DNA of 64,000 nt, from the NCBI RefSeq assembly GCF_002288225.1, contig NZ_CP016777.1, positions 310,001 through 374,000 of the forward strand. The letters run 5' to 3'. Position numbers and translations under genes: made by a program. The notes beneath the pieces are model-generated. The model worked only from the letters and a program-made list of their open reading frames with translations, was not told where the DNA came from and ran no database searches. Every line of letters begins with the position of its first letter. Positions within the stretch are counted from its first letter, which is position 1. Below are positions 1 through 10,586 of this stretch, piece by piece. Source of the DNA: Candidatus Planktophila dulcis. Lineage in GTDB: Bacteria > Actinomycetota > Actinomycetes > Nanopelagicales > Nanopelagicaceae.

Positions 1-1
1 C

Positions 2-2188
2 CGTGAACATACCAATCGTGACGTCGATATTGCTTCGCGCCTTGTTGAGCAATTTCCCAAGAACATTCAATTCGTAACAATCCGCCGAGATTCTTTAGAA
101 ACCGTTTATGCCACATTCGCTTCACGAGGAGCGCTCTCAGTAGTTACTGCCAACGATCTCCAATTCTCCGACAATGAGATTTCAACCCTAGCTGTGATGC
201 ACGGTATTCAATATGAAAATTTCGATATTCGGCAGTCACTCGATGGAGCTCGGGGATGGCCTGCCGCTGTCTCGATGCTAGTTCATCAAATTGGAAAGAA
301 TAAGAAGCCAATTGATTTTGAGAAGTTGGTTTCTTCACAATCCGAACCTCTAAGGGCTTTAGCTTCATCCGTAATTAACTCACTTGATAATCAGACACGA
401 TTCCTGATTACTTCCCTTGCTGTCGTTAAAGAATTTACCCATGAAATGGCTGAAGTAATCCTCGGCGATGAATATTCATATGATGCCATTAACCAGATAG
501 CACTTGATGGCAACTACTTCACTCAAACAGGATCTCCAGAGCAGAGCTTTGAATTTTCGACACTGGTACGAGAAGTACTTCTGACAGAACTTCGAAAAGA
601 TAAGTACCAGAAGACGAGAATTCACTCGACGCTTCTTGCATTTCATGAGAATCGCAACGAACCCAATCTCGCCTTAGAACACGCCTATCTTGCAGGCGAT
701 TTCGAGAAAGTCGCAGAAATTTTCCCTGATGCTGCTCGAATCTTGCAGGCAACAGGTCGAGGACGCGAGCTCATTCGCTGGTCCATCTTTGCCGGTGACA
801 ATTCAGAGTTAGGTTTACTCAAGCGTGCGACAGTTGAATTGGCAGGACGATTAGCCAATCAAGAGTATGACTCGGTTTTGAGCATGATTGATCAGATGAA
901 TTTTAATGCAAAGGGCACGGTCCTCGAAGGATTCATCAAGCAACTCACATATGGATCTAGAGCACATGTAGAGATGGCGTTAGGGCGTTTTGATGAGTTC
1001 GATCAGAGCTACGCAATTGCGATGTCGAATAGTGACGGCCCAATCACCTTTGGAATAGAAGAGCAGATTGGCCTATTACGCCTTGCCGCGATGAAGAGCT
1101 TTATTCTGGATGAGACTGAATCGGTAGAAGCTTTGTATGAAGAGGCGAAAGCGCTAGCCAATAAATCTAAACTTCCCAATAACCACCTATTGCTCTCATC
1201 TATGAATGCGATGGCGCTCTTTCAGCGTGGTGACTATCGCAGAGCTTTTGAGGCCGCATCAGTGACATATTCTCAATTCACAAAAAGAGGCTACGTCGGA
1301 ATTTATGGTCCGCTAGATTCGATGTTCATCATTGCGCGCTGCCATCTTGAATTTGCTAGACCCCGCGAGGCCTTTGAGGTCTTCGGACAGATTAAACACT
1401 TGGGCGAGCAGTGGCAGCAATGGGTTTGGCATTTCTTTGCCGACGGTTACTTTGCTCGCGATCTTGTGATACGCGGGATGGCGACTGAGGCGCTCGACAA
1501 TATTAAGCGAGCCAGAGAACGGGCGAGTGAAATTGAATTTTCAGAAGGCCTGGTTTCAATCATTGATTTGAGCGAACTCTTCATTCGATTCACCCTTAAA
1601 GATAAAGAGCGCCTAGGGGCGCTCTTAGAACGAGCACCAAAACTGCGATTTGTACAACAGATAAGGCTTGCCTACGACGAGCGCATGGGCAAGAAATCCG
1701 TACGAGAAGAAGTGAAGAACCTTCCTGCACGCACTCCTCGCGAAAAGATTTGGAAACATCTCGCTGATGCTCACGAAGTAATTGATCAAGAGAATATGGC
1801 GCTGAAGGAGATGAAGAAGGCTCTTGAAGTCGGAGCCACAGTAGGTGCGAAAGAAACCTTCCTTCGTCAATCATCGGAAATGGGGAACCTCATCTTGAAA
1901 ATTGCTGGCGAGAATCCAACTGTTTATCTTGAAGATCTAGCCTCTAGCGTTGCCGAGCGCATTAAGTCAGATGCCAACCGACCAACAGAATTCGCTTCAT
2001 CGCTGACAAAGCGCGAACTCGAAGTTTTGAGACATTTATCAACGGATCGCCCAATCAGTGCCATTGCTACCTCACTTCATATCTCGCTGAATACGATGAA
2101 GACTCACCTAAAGAATCTTTATCGCAAGATGGAAGTCGATGGACGCGTAAACGCTGTCGAGAAAGCTAAGGCTCACTTCCTTCTCTAA
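2..2188 (+). CDS. LuxR-family regulator, MalT/LAL-like, 5' truncated by window edge
   Basis: The frame is open from the first complete codon at base 2, so the true start and probably an N-terminal ATPase domain lie outside the window. About 728 residues are visible. The first part has the helix pattern that follows the NTPase in MalT-like regulators, including ARGWPAAVSML. A long alpha-helical TPR-like middle follows. The last 60 residues form a LuxR-type helix-turn-helix (LTKRELEVLRHL, then ISAIATSLHISLNTMKTHLK). MalT-type proteins are ligand-responsive transcription activators; the ligand here is unknown. The gene is followed after 20 bp by a GNAT gene with its own promoter-like hexamer. 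Family assignment is firm; the target genes are not known. Confidence 0.8.
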   Translation, partial: REHTNRDVDIASRLVEQFPKNIQFVTIRRDSLETVYATFASRGALSVVTANDLQFSDNEISTLAVMHGIQYENFDIRQSLDGARGWPAAVSMLVHQIGKNKKPIDFEKLVSSQSEPLRALASSVINSLDNQTRFLITSLAVVKEFTHEMAEVILGDEYSYDAINQIALDGNYFTQTGSPEQSFEFSTLVREVLLTELRKDKYQKTRIHSTLLAFHENRNEPNLALEHAYLAGDFEKVAEIFPDAARILQATGRGRELIRWSIFAGDNSELGLLKRATVELAGRLANQEYDSVLSMIDQMNFNAKGTVLEGFIKQLTYGSRAHVEMALGRFDEFDQSYAIAMSNSDGPITFGIEEQIGLLRLAAMKSFILDETESVEALYEEAKALANKSKLPNNHLLLSSMNAMALFQRGDYRRAFEAASVTYSQFTKRGYVGIYGPLDSMFIIARCHLEFARPREAFEVFGQIKHLGEQWQQWVWHFFADGYFARDLVIRGMATEALDNIKRARERASEIEFSEGLVSIIDLSELFIRFTLKDKERLGALLERAPKLRFVQQIRLAYDERMGKKSVREEVKNLPARTPREKIWKHLADAHEVIDQENMALKEMKKALEVGATVGAKETFLRQSSEMGNLILKIAGENPTVYLEDLASSVAERIKSDANRPTEFASSLTKRELEVLRHLSTDRPISAIATSLHISLNTMKTHLKNLYRKMEVDGRVNAVEKAKAHFLL

Positions 2189-2196
2189 AGACATGC

Positions 2197-2202
2197 GATA
2201 AT
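2197..2202 (+). promoter_or_regulatory. candidate -10 element for leaderless GNAT mRNA
   Basis: GATAAT ends 6 bases before the GTG start at 2209, and there is no Shine-Dalgarno sequence. The spacing fits a transcript starting at or next to the start codon. Confidence 0.45.
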
Positions 2203-2208
2203 TCGCTT

Positions 2209-2775
2209 GTGATTGAGCCTGTGATTGTTACGCCCCGACTTGAGCTCCATCATCTCTCAGCCCAAGCAATTATTGACTTATTTGAAAAGCAAGACGATGT
2301 AGCAGCAATCGCTGGGCGAGGTTTTACCAACCCTCATCAGAATTTAGTGAAAGAAAGTGGACCTCTGGGCTGGCGAGTGCCACAAGTAAAAGTGGATTCA
2401 TCGGTCAACAAATGGTTTGTGCGCTTTATTGTTCTGAAAGAGAGTAAAGAAGTGATCGGCAGTACCAGCTTTCATGGCGTCCCAGATGCCGACGGGATGA
2501 TGGAAATTGGCCTCGGGATTGAAGAGGCTTTTCGCAACCAAGGTTATGCGCGTGAGGCGCTAGCGGGGATGTGGAAATGGGTAAGTACTTTTCCTGAAGT
2601 AAAAACCTTGCGATACACCGTGAGCCCCGAGAACCCTCCATCAATCGCTGTGATTAACTACTTCGGATTTGAATATAAGGGCCAGCAGATGGATGAGGTT
2701 GATGGCCCTGAAAACATCTACGAGATGAGCACTGCGGATTTTTTAAAGAAATGGGGGAGTGATGAGCAGCGATGA
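2209..2775 (+). CDS. GNAT-family N-acetyltransferase (RimJ/RimL-like)
   Basis: A 188-residue protein with the RimJ/RimL-type GNAT layout: an N-terminal TPRLELHHLS strand, a central beta region ending in MEIGLGIEEAFRNQGYAREA (the acetyl-CoA loop, with Q/RxxGxA-like NQGYA), and the late strand with SPENPPSIAVINYFGFE. The family transfers acetyl from acetyl-CoA to an amine, often a protein N-terminus or a small molecule; the substrate cannot be read from sequence. The GTG start is chosen because a GATAAT hexamer lies 6 bases upstream. The 3' end overlaps the start of pgl by 14 bases, so the two are probably translated from one mRNA. Confidence 0.8.
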   Translation: MIEPVIVTPRLELHHLSAQAIIDLFEKQDDVAAIAGRGFTNPHQNLVKESGPLGWRVPQVKVDSSVNKWFVRFIVLKESKEVIGSTSFHGVPDADGMMEIGLGIEEAFRNQGYAREALAGMWKWVSTFPEVKTLRYTVSPENPPSIAVINYFGFEYKGQQMDEVDGPENIYEMSTADFLKKWGSDEQR

Positions 2776-3496
2776 TTTTGATGCCATTGTTGGCGATATC
2801 GATGATGAACTCGATCTGACTCTTTTTGCAGATGCCACTGAACTCTCAGATGAGGTCACCGTTCAAATCCTTGCCGCAATTGAAAAGGGTCTGAAACTCA
2901 AGAGCCAATTTCATCTCGTTCTCACCGGCGGAACGCTGGGCGTGCAGATCTCTGAAGCACTTGTCAATGAATTTAATGCCGACCCAGATGGGTTTGCCGG
3001 TCTTCACATCTGGTGGAGCGATGAACGCTTTGTTCAAGGCGATAGCGTCGAGCGCAACGCATTTCCCTTCCATGGAACAGTGACCAACACAGCAGTAGTG
3101 ATCCACGAAGTGTTGGCATCTGATGTTGCCAAAAGCGTTGAGGAAGCAGTCAGTGATTACGAGTTAGCACTTGAAAACGTTGATATCGATCTCAATATTT
3201 TGGGACTTGGCCCTGATGGCCACGTGGCATCCCTCTTTCCTGGCTTAGCTGATGTGGATGATCATCGCCGAATCTTTGCGATTACTGATTCACCAAAGCC
3301 GCCTGCTGTGCGAGTTTCATTCACGATGTCATTGATTAATAGTGCACACGAGGTGTGGATTGTTGCTGCGGGCGAAAGTAAAGCTGATGCAGTGACAAAA
3401 ATTATTGAAGGAGATCTTTCAATACCGGCGAGTTATGTTCGAGGTCATTCGCATACTCGTCTGATTGTTGATACCGAAGCCTTCTTTTCAGAGTAA
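2762..3496 (+). CDS. pgl: 6-phosphogluconolactonase
   Basis: Hydrolyses 6-phosphoglucono-1,5-lactone to 6-phosphogluconate, step two of the oxidative pentose phosphate pathway, in the cytosol. The 244-residue product shows the family motifs VLTGGTLGVQ near the N-terminus, WWSDERFV in the middle and LGLGPDGHVASLFPG, which holds the catalytic histidine. It overlaps the end of the GNAT gene and is followed by gnd and zwf, so all three oxidative-branch enzymes are adjacent. An in-frame GTG lies directly before the chosen ATG. A GGGGGAG run precedes both but sits unusually close, so the start is uncertain by one codon. Confidence 0.93.
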   Translation: MSSDDFDAIVGDIDDELDLTLFADATELSDEVTVQILAAIEKGLKLKSQFHLVLTGGTLGVQISEALVNEFNADPDGFAGLHIWWSDERFVQGDSVERNAFPFHGTVTNTAVVIHEVLASDVAKSVEEAVSDYELALENVDIDLNILGLGPDGHVASLFPGLADVDDHRRIFAITDSPKPPAVRVSFTMSLINSAHEVWIVAAGESKADAVTKIIEGDLSIPASYVRGHSHTRLIVDTEAFFSE

Positions 3497-3555
3497 TTTC
3501 ACCTAAAATTCGCCTGAATTCGGATGGATGACCAATCACGCGTTAGACTACGAAC

Positions 3556-3567
3556 CTCAACGTTGAG
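3556..3567. promoter_or_regulatory. perfect 12-bp palindrome upstream of gnd
   Basis: CTCAACGTTGAG is a perfect dyad 27 bp before the gnd ATG, in a 98-bp intergenic region. It overlaps a TTGAGC that could act as a -35 hexamer for a TAGGCA-type -10 near the ATG, which is where a repressor site would be expected. No regulator is identified. Confidence 0.3.
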
Positions 3568-3594
3568 CGTTTTCTACAACGAATAGGCATATTC

Positions 3595-4572
3595 ATGGCA
3601 ACTACGAATTTCGGAATGGTCGGCCTAGGCCGCATGGGCGCAAATATCGTCCGCCGCCTTGCACTCCATAACATCACATCTGCTGTCTATGACGTCAGCC
3701 CTGATGCCGTAAAGACTCTTGCTGCCGAAGGTGCAATCGGTGCAACCGATATGGCAAACCTTGCCTCACAACTTTCAACACCGCGCACAATCTGGATCAT
3801 GGTGCCTGCAGCCGTTACTGATTCAACAATCGCATCACTGGCTGAACATCTCTCACCAGGGGATACCGTCATCGATGGTGGAAATAGTTATTACAAGAAC
3901 GATTTGAAGAACGCCGAGTTTTTGAAGGCCAAGGGAATCAACTTCGTTGATGTTGGAACTTCAGGTGGTGTCTATGGACTTGAGCGTGGTTACTCACTGA
4001 TGATCGGTGGAGATGACGCTGTTGTGAAGTCACTGGATCCCATCTTTAAAGCACTCTGCCCAGGAGTTGAATCAGCAGAGCGCACACCAGGTCGCACAGG
4101 TGAACCATCTCAAGCTGAATACGGCTATTTGCACTGTGGGCCAATTGGTTCAGGCCACTTCGTGAAGATGATTCACAATGGAATTGAATACGGAATGATG
4201 GCAGCTTTTGCTGAAGGTCTTGCAATCTTTGAAGCTGCAGATGAGATGACGCCTGCATATGACCTTGATATTCCAGCAATTACTGAAGTCTGGCGCCGCG
4301 GAAGCGTTGTTGCTTCTTGGCTACTTGATCTCACAGCGCAAGCACTTGTTGAATCTACGGAACTGAAAGAATATTCAACTGAAGTCAGCGATAGCGGTGA
4401 AGGTCGCTGGACTGTGCAGGCGGCAATTGAAGCTGGAATTCCAGCGCACGTCTTGAGCGCCTCGCTCTATGCGCGCTTTGCTTCCCGCAACAATGATGAA
4501 TTTGCCAACCGAGTATTGAGTGCGATGCGCTATAAATTTGGTGGTCATAATGAGAAGCCACAGGCTAAGTAA
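3595..4572 (+). CDS. gnd: 6-phosphogluconate dehydrogenase, decarboxylating, short (probably NAD-type) form
   Basis: Oxidatively decarboxylates 6-phosphogluconate to ribulose 5-phosphate. At 325 residues it is the short form of the family; the classic NADP form is about 470. The Rossmann glycines are at residues 10-15 (GLGRMG). The substrate-site signatures [24 protein letters not shown] and [18 protein letters not shown] are all present. Residue 33 after the second strand is Asp (VYDVS), where NADP enzymes carry an Asn-Arg-Thr motif, so NAD+ preference is inferred. The stop codon overlaps the zwf start by one base (TAATG), which implies translational coupling. Confidence 0.93.
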   Translation: MATTNFGMVGLGRMGANIVRRLALHNITSAVYDVSPDAVKTLAAEGAIGATDMANLASQLSTPRTIWIMVPAAVTDSTIASLAEHLSPGDTVIDGGNSYYKNDLKNAEFLKAKGINFVDVGTSGGVYGLERGYSLMIGGDDAVVKSLDPIFKALCPGVESAERTPGRTGEPSQAEYGYLHCGPIGSGHFVKMIHNGIEYGMMAAFAEGLAIFEAADEMTPAYDLDIPAITEVWRRGSVVASWLLDLTAQALVESTELKEYSTEVSDSGEGRWTVQAAIEAGIPAHVLSASLYARFASRNNDEFANRVLSAMRYKFGGHNEKPQAK

Positions 4573-5960
4573 TGAAGGCTGATGCTTTAGTTCTATTTGG
4601 CGCGACCGGAGATCTTGCAAAGAAGAAGCTATTTCCGGCTCTCTATGACCTTGAAGATCTTGGTGAACTAGATGTAAAGATCTTTGGTGTTGCATCCTCG
4701 AAATGGACCCAGGATGTCTTTAAAGAGAATGTGGAAAGCTCGGTCCGTGCTCGTAAGCCCGATGTAGATGAGAAGGCCCTTGCCAAGCTACTAGGTGAAA
4801 TGCAACTGATTGTGGGCGACTATGAAGATCCACAAACCTTTATTGAACTTGCCGAAGCAATCAAAGATTTCAAACTTCCCGTAATCTACTTAGCTATTGC
4901 ACCTGAATACTTTGCTCGCATCACAGAAGCACTTGCCACCGTAGGTATTACTCGTCGTGCTCGTGTTGTTGTGGAAAAGCCATTTGGTCGTGACCTTGAG
5001 AGTGCGCGCGCCCTGGACTCAGAACTAAAGAAATTACTTCCAGAAGATCAGATCTATCGCATCGATCACTACCTTGGAAAAGAGGCGGTAGAAGATCTCT
5101 TGGTATTCCGCTTTGCCAATACCCTCTTTGAGCCTGTCTGGAATCGAAATTATGTGTCAAACATCCAGATCACGATGGCTGAGAACTTCGGCATCGATGG
5201 TCGAGGAAGTTTCTATGACGGAGTGGGTGCAACGCGCGATGTGCTGCAAAACCATATCCTTCAAGTCTTAACCATGCTCACTATGGAACCGCCTATCGAT
5301 ATGGGTTCTGAGGCGATGCAGAATGAGAAGATCAAGGTTCTCTCTGCTATCCGCGATATCAATAAGAATGATGTCGTCCGCGGGCAATTTGAAGGATTCC
5401 TCGATGAAGATGGCGTAGCTGAGAATTCAGATACGGAAACCTTTGTTGCTATGAAATTGTTTATCGATAACTGGCGATGGGCAGGAGTTCCTATCTACCT
5501 GCGCACAGGTAAGAAGATGCCTGAGACTGTCCTTGAAGTTATTGTTGAATTTAAGCAACCACCACGTGCGCTCTTCGGAAAGAGCCAATCAAACCAAGTG
5601 CGATTCCGCCTTGGTGCTAAAGATGGCGTGGATATCTCGCTCCAGGCGAAGAAGCCTGGAACTAAGTTGATGACAGAGACTGTTGATCTCTCCGTAGAGT
5701 TCGTTGCAGAGTTCGGCGATCGCCAAGGTCCATATGAGCGACTACTGCGCGCTGCAATGTTGGGAGATCACTTCCGATTTACTCGTATTGATGCTGTTCT
5801 GCACTCATGGCAGATTTTGGAAGATCTCTTAAAGAATCCAAATCCAGTAATCCAATATGAAGGTGGTTCATGGGGACCAGCAGAGGCTCAAGATCTCATT
5901 CCTGGTGGATGGTCTCCTGTGGGTAGTGAAGCTGAAAATCTTAAAGATCGACACCACTAA
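4572..5960 (+). CDS. zwf: glucose-6-phosphate 1-dehydrogenase
   Basis: Oxidises glucose 6-phosphate to 6-phosphogluconolactone, the entry step of the oxidative pentose phosphate pathway. The 462-residue protein opens with the nucleotide-binding motif [17 protein letters not shown] and contains the active-site signature RIDHYLGKE. Length is normal for the family. It is the last gene of the GNAT-pgl-gnd-zwf run. It overlaps gnd by one base and abuts the stop codon of the convergent tgt gene with no intergenic base, so no separate terminator fits between them. Confidence 0.96.
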   Translation: MKADALVLFGATGDLAKKKLFPALYDLEDLGELDVKIFGVASSKWTQDVFKENVESSVRARKPDVDEKALAKLLGEMQLIVGDYEDPQTFIELAEAIKDFKLPVIYLAIAPEYFARITEALATVGITRRARVVVEKPFGRDLESARALDSELKKLLPEDQIYRIDHYLGKEAVEDLLVFRFANTLFEPVWNRNYVSNIQITMAENFGIDGRGSFYDGVGATRDVLQNHILQVLTMLTMEPPIDMGSEAMQNEKIKVLSAIRDINKNDVVRGQFEGFLDEDGVAENSDTETFVAMKLFIDNWRWAGVPIYLRTGKKMPETVLEVIVEFKQPPRALFGKSQSNQVRFRLGAKDGVDISLQAKKPGTKLMTETVDLSVEFVAEFGDRQGPYERLLRAAMLGDHFRFTRIDAVLHSWQILEDLLKNPNPVIQYEGGSWGPAEAQDLIPGGWSPVGSEAENLKDRHH

Positions 5961-7247
<1,287 letters not shown>

Positions 7248-7251
7248 CTAA

Positions 7252-8118
7252 ATGCCTCAATTTAAACTCAAAGATGGTCGCGAATTAGAGATTGCCGATA
7301 ATGGAATCAACTCTGAGAGCGCGATTGTTTTCCATCATGGAACACCAGGCCATGCAAGCTCATGGACTGATTGGCTTGAGTCAGCAGCAACTGCAGGTAT
7401 TCGCGCTATTGCTTATAGCCGCGCAGGATATGGAACCAGTGATCGCAATCCAGGTCGCAGTGTGATCAATGTGAATTCAGATATTGCTCAAGTGTTAGAT
7501 GCAAAGAACATCACGAAGTTTGTATCCATCGGTTGGTCTGGTGGAGGCCCACATTGCCTTGCAAATACCTTTGAACCGCGCAACGTTGGTGCAATCTCTC
7601 TCGCTGGTGTTGGTGCATTTGGTGTGGATGATCTTGATTTCCTTGAAGGTATGGGACCAGAAAACCATGATGAATTTGGTGCAGCGCTTAAAGGTGAAGC
7701 AGTCATTGATCAGTGGATGAATGACAATGCTGGTCCGATGAAATCTGTAACAGGAAGTGACATCATCGAAGCATTTGGTGGACTCATTGGAGATGCCGAT
7801 AAGGCAGTTCTTGAAGGTGGGGAAGCCGATGCAATGGCAGCATCTATGCGCAGCGCACTTGCTGTCAGCTTCGATGGCTGGATTGATGATGATTTAGTCT
7901 TTGTGAAGAAGTGGGGATTTGAATTGGCATCAATCACAAAGCCTGTCTTCTTATGGCAGGGCGATGATGACTTCATGGTTCCTCATGCGCACTCTTACTG
8001 GCTAGAAAAACACATTCCAACAGCGACTCTCTCTTTTAAACCCGGGGAAGGTCACATATCTCTGACGGTTAGGTACCGGGCCGACATCTTGGCGCAGGCG
8101 CAAAGCCTTTTAAAGTAA
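7252..8118 (+). CDS. alpha/beta-hydrolase fold protein
   Basis: A 288-residue serine hydrolase of the alpha/beta fold. The oxyanion region is FHHGTPGHASSW, the nucleophile elbow is GWSGGGP (Ser), and the C-terminal histidine is in GEGHISLT; a likely acid is in the QGDDDFMVP segment. No signal peptide is seen, so it acts in the cytosol. The substrate is not predictable. The stop codon is directly followed by the ATG of an MFS transporter, which suggests the two are co-transcribed and may handle the same compound. Confidence 0.85.
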   Translation: MPQFKLKDGRELEIADNGINSESAIVFHHGTPGHASSWTDWLESAATAGIRAIAYSRAGYGTSDRNPGRSVINVNSDIAQVLDAKNITKFVSIGWSGGGPHCLANTFEPRNVGAISLAGVGAFGVDDLDFLEGMGPENHDEFGAALKGEAVIDQWMNDNAGPMKSVTGSDIIEAFGGLIGDADKAVLEGGEADAMAASMRSALAVSFDGWIDDDLVFVKKWGFELASITKPVFLWQGDDDFMVPHAHSYWLEKHIPTATLSFKPGEGHISLTVRYRADILAQAQSLLK

Positions 8119-9342
8119 ATGCTCTATAAGGAATTTACCGTCCTGCTCAATCCGCAGTCACGGAAGATCATCTTTGGTATTTGCCTTAATGCAATAGGTG
8201 GCGGAATGACTTTGTCACTGCTACTTGTCTACTTGCACGATATGCGCGGCTTCACCAATACTTTCGGTGGCCTCTTGCTTGCATATGGCTCCTTAGTCAG
8301 CATCATTGCCAGCTCACCGATGGGTGCACTTGTCGATCGCATCGGACCGAAAAAGGTAATGATTGGTGGGCTTTTATTGAACTCTGCCGCAGCTTTCTCG
8401 TTATCGCAGGTGCAGACTCATTTTCAAGCAGTTATTGTGATTACTGGACTGAACATCGCAGGTCAGGCAATCTGGCCAAGTCAGAGTGTGATCTTGACTC
8501 GAGTCACACCAGAGCGAGATCGTCCAAAAATATTTGGCTTTAACTTTATGTTGCTCAATTTAGGTTTGGGAGTTGGTGGCTTACTCTCATCACTGATTAT
8601 TCAGCGCGGTGACTTACTCTCATTCCAAATCATGTATTGGGTCGATGCCTGCACATTCCTGCTCTATCTACTGATTGTGCTCACTCTGCGTGGGGAGCAT
8701 GTCAATAAATACATCCCTAAAGAGCATGAACCAAAGACTGGTTCCTATAAAGATCTCTTTGAAATAAAGCCTCTGATGTTCTTAGGCATCGCAGGAATCA
8801 TCCTCTTCACCTTCGGCTATGGAACGATACAAGCCGGAATTCCAGTTTTTGCAACGCAATTCCTTGGACTCTCACCTAAGTGGCTTGGGATTATCTTTGG
8901 CGTGAACACACTCTCGATTGTTATCTTTCAGCCACTTGTGATGCGAGTGATTGATAAGTATTCCAAGTATGCAGCCCTCATTGCCGTGGGATTGGTGTGG
9001 GCGCTCTCGTGGGTCTTTGTTGGAATTGCTCCATACCTGCCACTTTTTGCATCCGGTATTGCACTCTCCTTAAGCCAATTTATCTTTGCAGTCGGTGAAA
9101 TGATTCAAGCTCCTACAATTCCAACTCTTGCAAACGAACTAGCTCCTGAACATATTCGTGGCCGCGCTAATGCGTGGATGAGTTTGCAATGGTCAGTCTC
9201 TGGAGTCCTTGGCCCTGCCATCACAGGGCTGATGCTGGGGGCAGATCTTGCAACCGCCTGGATCATCACAATGTTTATCGGCTGTTTTCTTTCAATCCCG
9301 CTATTTCTTGCAATGAAGAGGGCTGCAGCGGTCGCGCTATAA
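8119..9342 (+). CDS. major facilitator superfamily transporter
   Basis: A 407-residue integral membrane protein with about 12 hydrophobic segments. The loop between helices 2 and 3 has the MFS motif A pattern (MGALVDRIGPKKVMI). The start follows the previous stop directly (TAAATG), so translation is coupled to the hydrolase gene. The family includes drug and metabolite exporters and sugar importers, and the substrate is unknown. Downstream lie 132 bp with no clear terminator before the peptide transporter operon. Confidence 0.87.
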   Translation: MLYKEFTVLLNPQSRKIIFGICLNAIGGGMTLSLLLVYLHDMRGFTNTFGGLLLAYGSLVSIIASSPMGALVDRIGPKKVMIGGLLLNSAAAFSLSQVQTHFQAVIVITGLNIAGQAIWPSQSVILTRVTPERDRPKIFGFNFMLLNLGLGVGGLLSSLIIQRGDLLSFQIMYWVDACTFLLYLLIVLTLRGEHVNKYIPKEHEPKTGSYKDLFEIKPLMFLGIAGIILFTFGYGTIQAGIPVFATQFLGLSPKWLGIIFGVNTLSIVIFQPLVMRVIDKYSKYAALIAVGLVWALSWVFVGIAPYLPLFASGIALSLSQFIFAVGEMIQAPTIPTLANELAPEHIRGRANAWMSLQWSVSGVLGPAITGLMLGADLATAWIITMFIGCFLSIPLFLAMKRAAAVAL

Positions 9343-9474
9343 CGAGTCGGTAACGACCTCTGCAAAATGGGGTGATTTAGGACATTTGGGGTTTCTTTTT
9401 AGCCATCTTGCGACTACCTTGCAGTACTCACGGGTAAGTCCGTGGCAATAACCGTGTTCTAAGGGGCCCAACAA

Positions 9475-10437
9475 TTGACTGCCGTTGTACTCGAAGAAGA
9501 GTCACAAGAGATAGTTCAGCGCACCCCGAAACAGATCGCATGGGGACGTTTTAAGCGCAACAAAGTTGGCGTCTATGCAGGCTTTGCAACTATTTTCTTC
9601 TTAAGCGTCTCAGTTCTTGCTCCCATCATTACTCGCCTCGTTGGAGTTGATAATCGCACCATCTATGACGGTGTATTAAATGAATTTGCAATGCCGATCG
9701 GACCTTGGGGTGGAATCTCCTTGGCACATCCTCTTGGCGTTGAGCCGGGTGTTGGACGCGATGTCTTTGCACTTCTTCTCTATGGTTCACAACTTTCATT
9801 TCTTGTTGCAATCATCTCAACTGTTGCAGCAATCAGTATAGGTATGTTGGTTGGAATTGCCACAGGTTATTTCAAGGGGCGCATCGACTCCACTGTTGGT
9901 CGCTTTGCTGACTTCCTCCTTTCATTTCCTGGAACATTTATGATCATCGCTCTCTCACTACCGCTGGTGCAGCGCGTTGAGGCGACAGGTATTGCTCATG
10001 AAAATGCCGCTCGAATCTTGGTTCTGGTCACCTTCCTTGTCTTCTTTGGCTGGACAGGTTTCTACAGACTTATTCGCTCACAAGCGATGTCACTGCGTGA
10101 ACGTGACTTTGTCATGGCAGCACAAGCGATGGGTGCATCGAGCTGGCGCATTATTGTTAAAGAGTTACTACCAAATCTTTGGCCAACTGCCATTGTCTTT
10201 ACCTCACTCTCACTTCCTGGATATATCGCAGCAGAGGCGACATTCTCATTCTTGGGTGTTGGCGTTCAGCCACCTGCATCAACCTTTGGGCTTGTGCTCT
10301 CTGATGCCATTGGCTACTGGCGTGAAGACCCCGCATACCTTCTTATTCCATGTGTGATCCTGATTGCCATCGTGCTCTCACTCAACTTGTTGGGCGATGC
10401 AGTACGCGATGCGCTCGACCCTAAGGCAGGTAGATAG
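9475..10437 (+). CDS. dppC: peptide ABC transporter permease, DppC/OppC type
   Basis: One of two membrane subunits of a dipeptide/oligopeptide importer. The 320-residue protein has an N-terminal cytosolic segment, a first helix followed by a large outside loop, and the C-terminal permease domain. The EAA loop that contacts the ATPases reads AAQAMGASSWRIIVKELLPN. The TTG start at 9475 is supported by AAGGGG about 8 bases upstream. It is the first gene of the operon dppC, binding protein, dppB, dppD, dppF. Placing the C-type permease before the binding protein and the B-type permease is less common than a B-C order. Confidence 0.9.
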   Translation: MTAVVLEEESQEIVQRTPKQIAWGRFKRNKVGVYAGFATIFFLSVSVLAPIITRLVGVDNRTIYDGVLNEFAMPIGPWGGISLAHPLGVEPGVGRDVFALLLYGSQLSFLVAIISTVAAISIGMLVGIATGYFKGRIDSTVGRFADFLLSFPGTFMIIALSLPLVQRVEATGIAHENAARILVLVTFLVFFGWTGFYRLIRSQAMSLRERDFVMAAQAMGASSWRIIVKELLPNLWPTAIVFTSLSLPGYIAAEATFSFLGVGVQPPASTFGLVLSDAIGYWREDPAYLLIPCVILIAIVLSLNLLGDAVRDALDPKAGR

Positions 10438-10447
10438 ATAGACCTAA

Positions 10448-10488
10448 TTTTCCATAGAAATATGGGATTTTCCGTAGCAATACGGGAA
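10448..10488 (+). repeat. two tandem 20-bp repeats forming covarying GNRA hairpins
   Basis: Two adjacent 20-bp units (10448-10467 and 10468-10487) differ at three positions. Each folds: CCATA-GAAA-TATGG and CCGTA-GCAA-TACGG, extended outward by U-G and A-U pairs to 7 and 8 bp. The A-to-G change in one arm is matched by T-to-C in the other, and both loops remain GNRA tetraloops. This supports a selected RNA structure, or a doubled protein operator, between dppC and the binding-protein gene. Confidence 0.7.
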
Positions 10489-10500
10489 GAAGCTTCAATG

Positions 10501-10525
10501 AAGAGATATCTCGCGAGTTTCTCTT
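10501..10525 (+). other. third potential hairpin in the leader of the binding-protein gene
   Basis: AAGAGA and TCTCTT flank the palindrome CTCGCGAG, giving a bulged stem. Together with the two GNRA hairpins just upstream, it makes the 149-bp dppC-to-binding-protein interval heavily structured. Confidence 0.35.
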
Positions 10526-10586
10526 AATGAAGTTTCAGATCTGGTTCACGACCCGTGAATTAGAACCGCTTCTACAAGGAGGACAC

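Noticed and set aside
9343-9474. Riboswitch or small RNA before the dpp operon
   Set aside because: Only short dyads such as GTCG-CGAC are seen, and no known riboswitch core or terminator is present.
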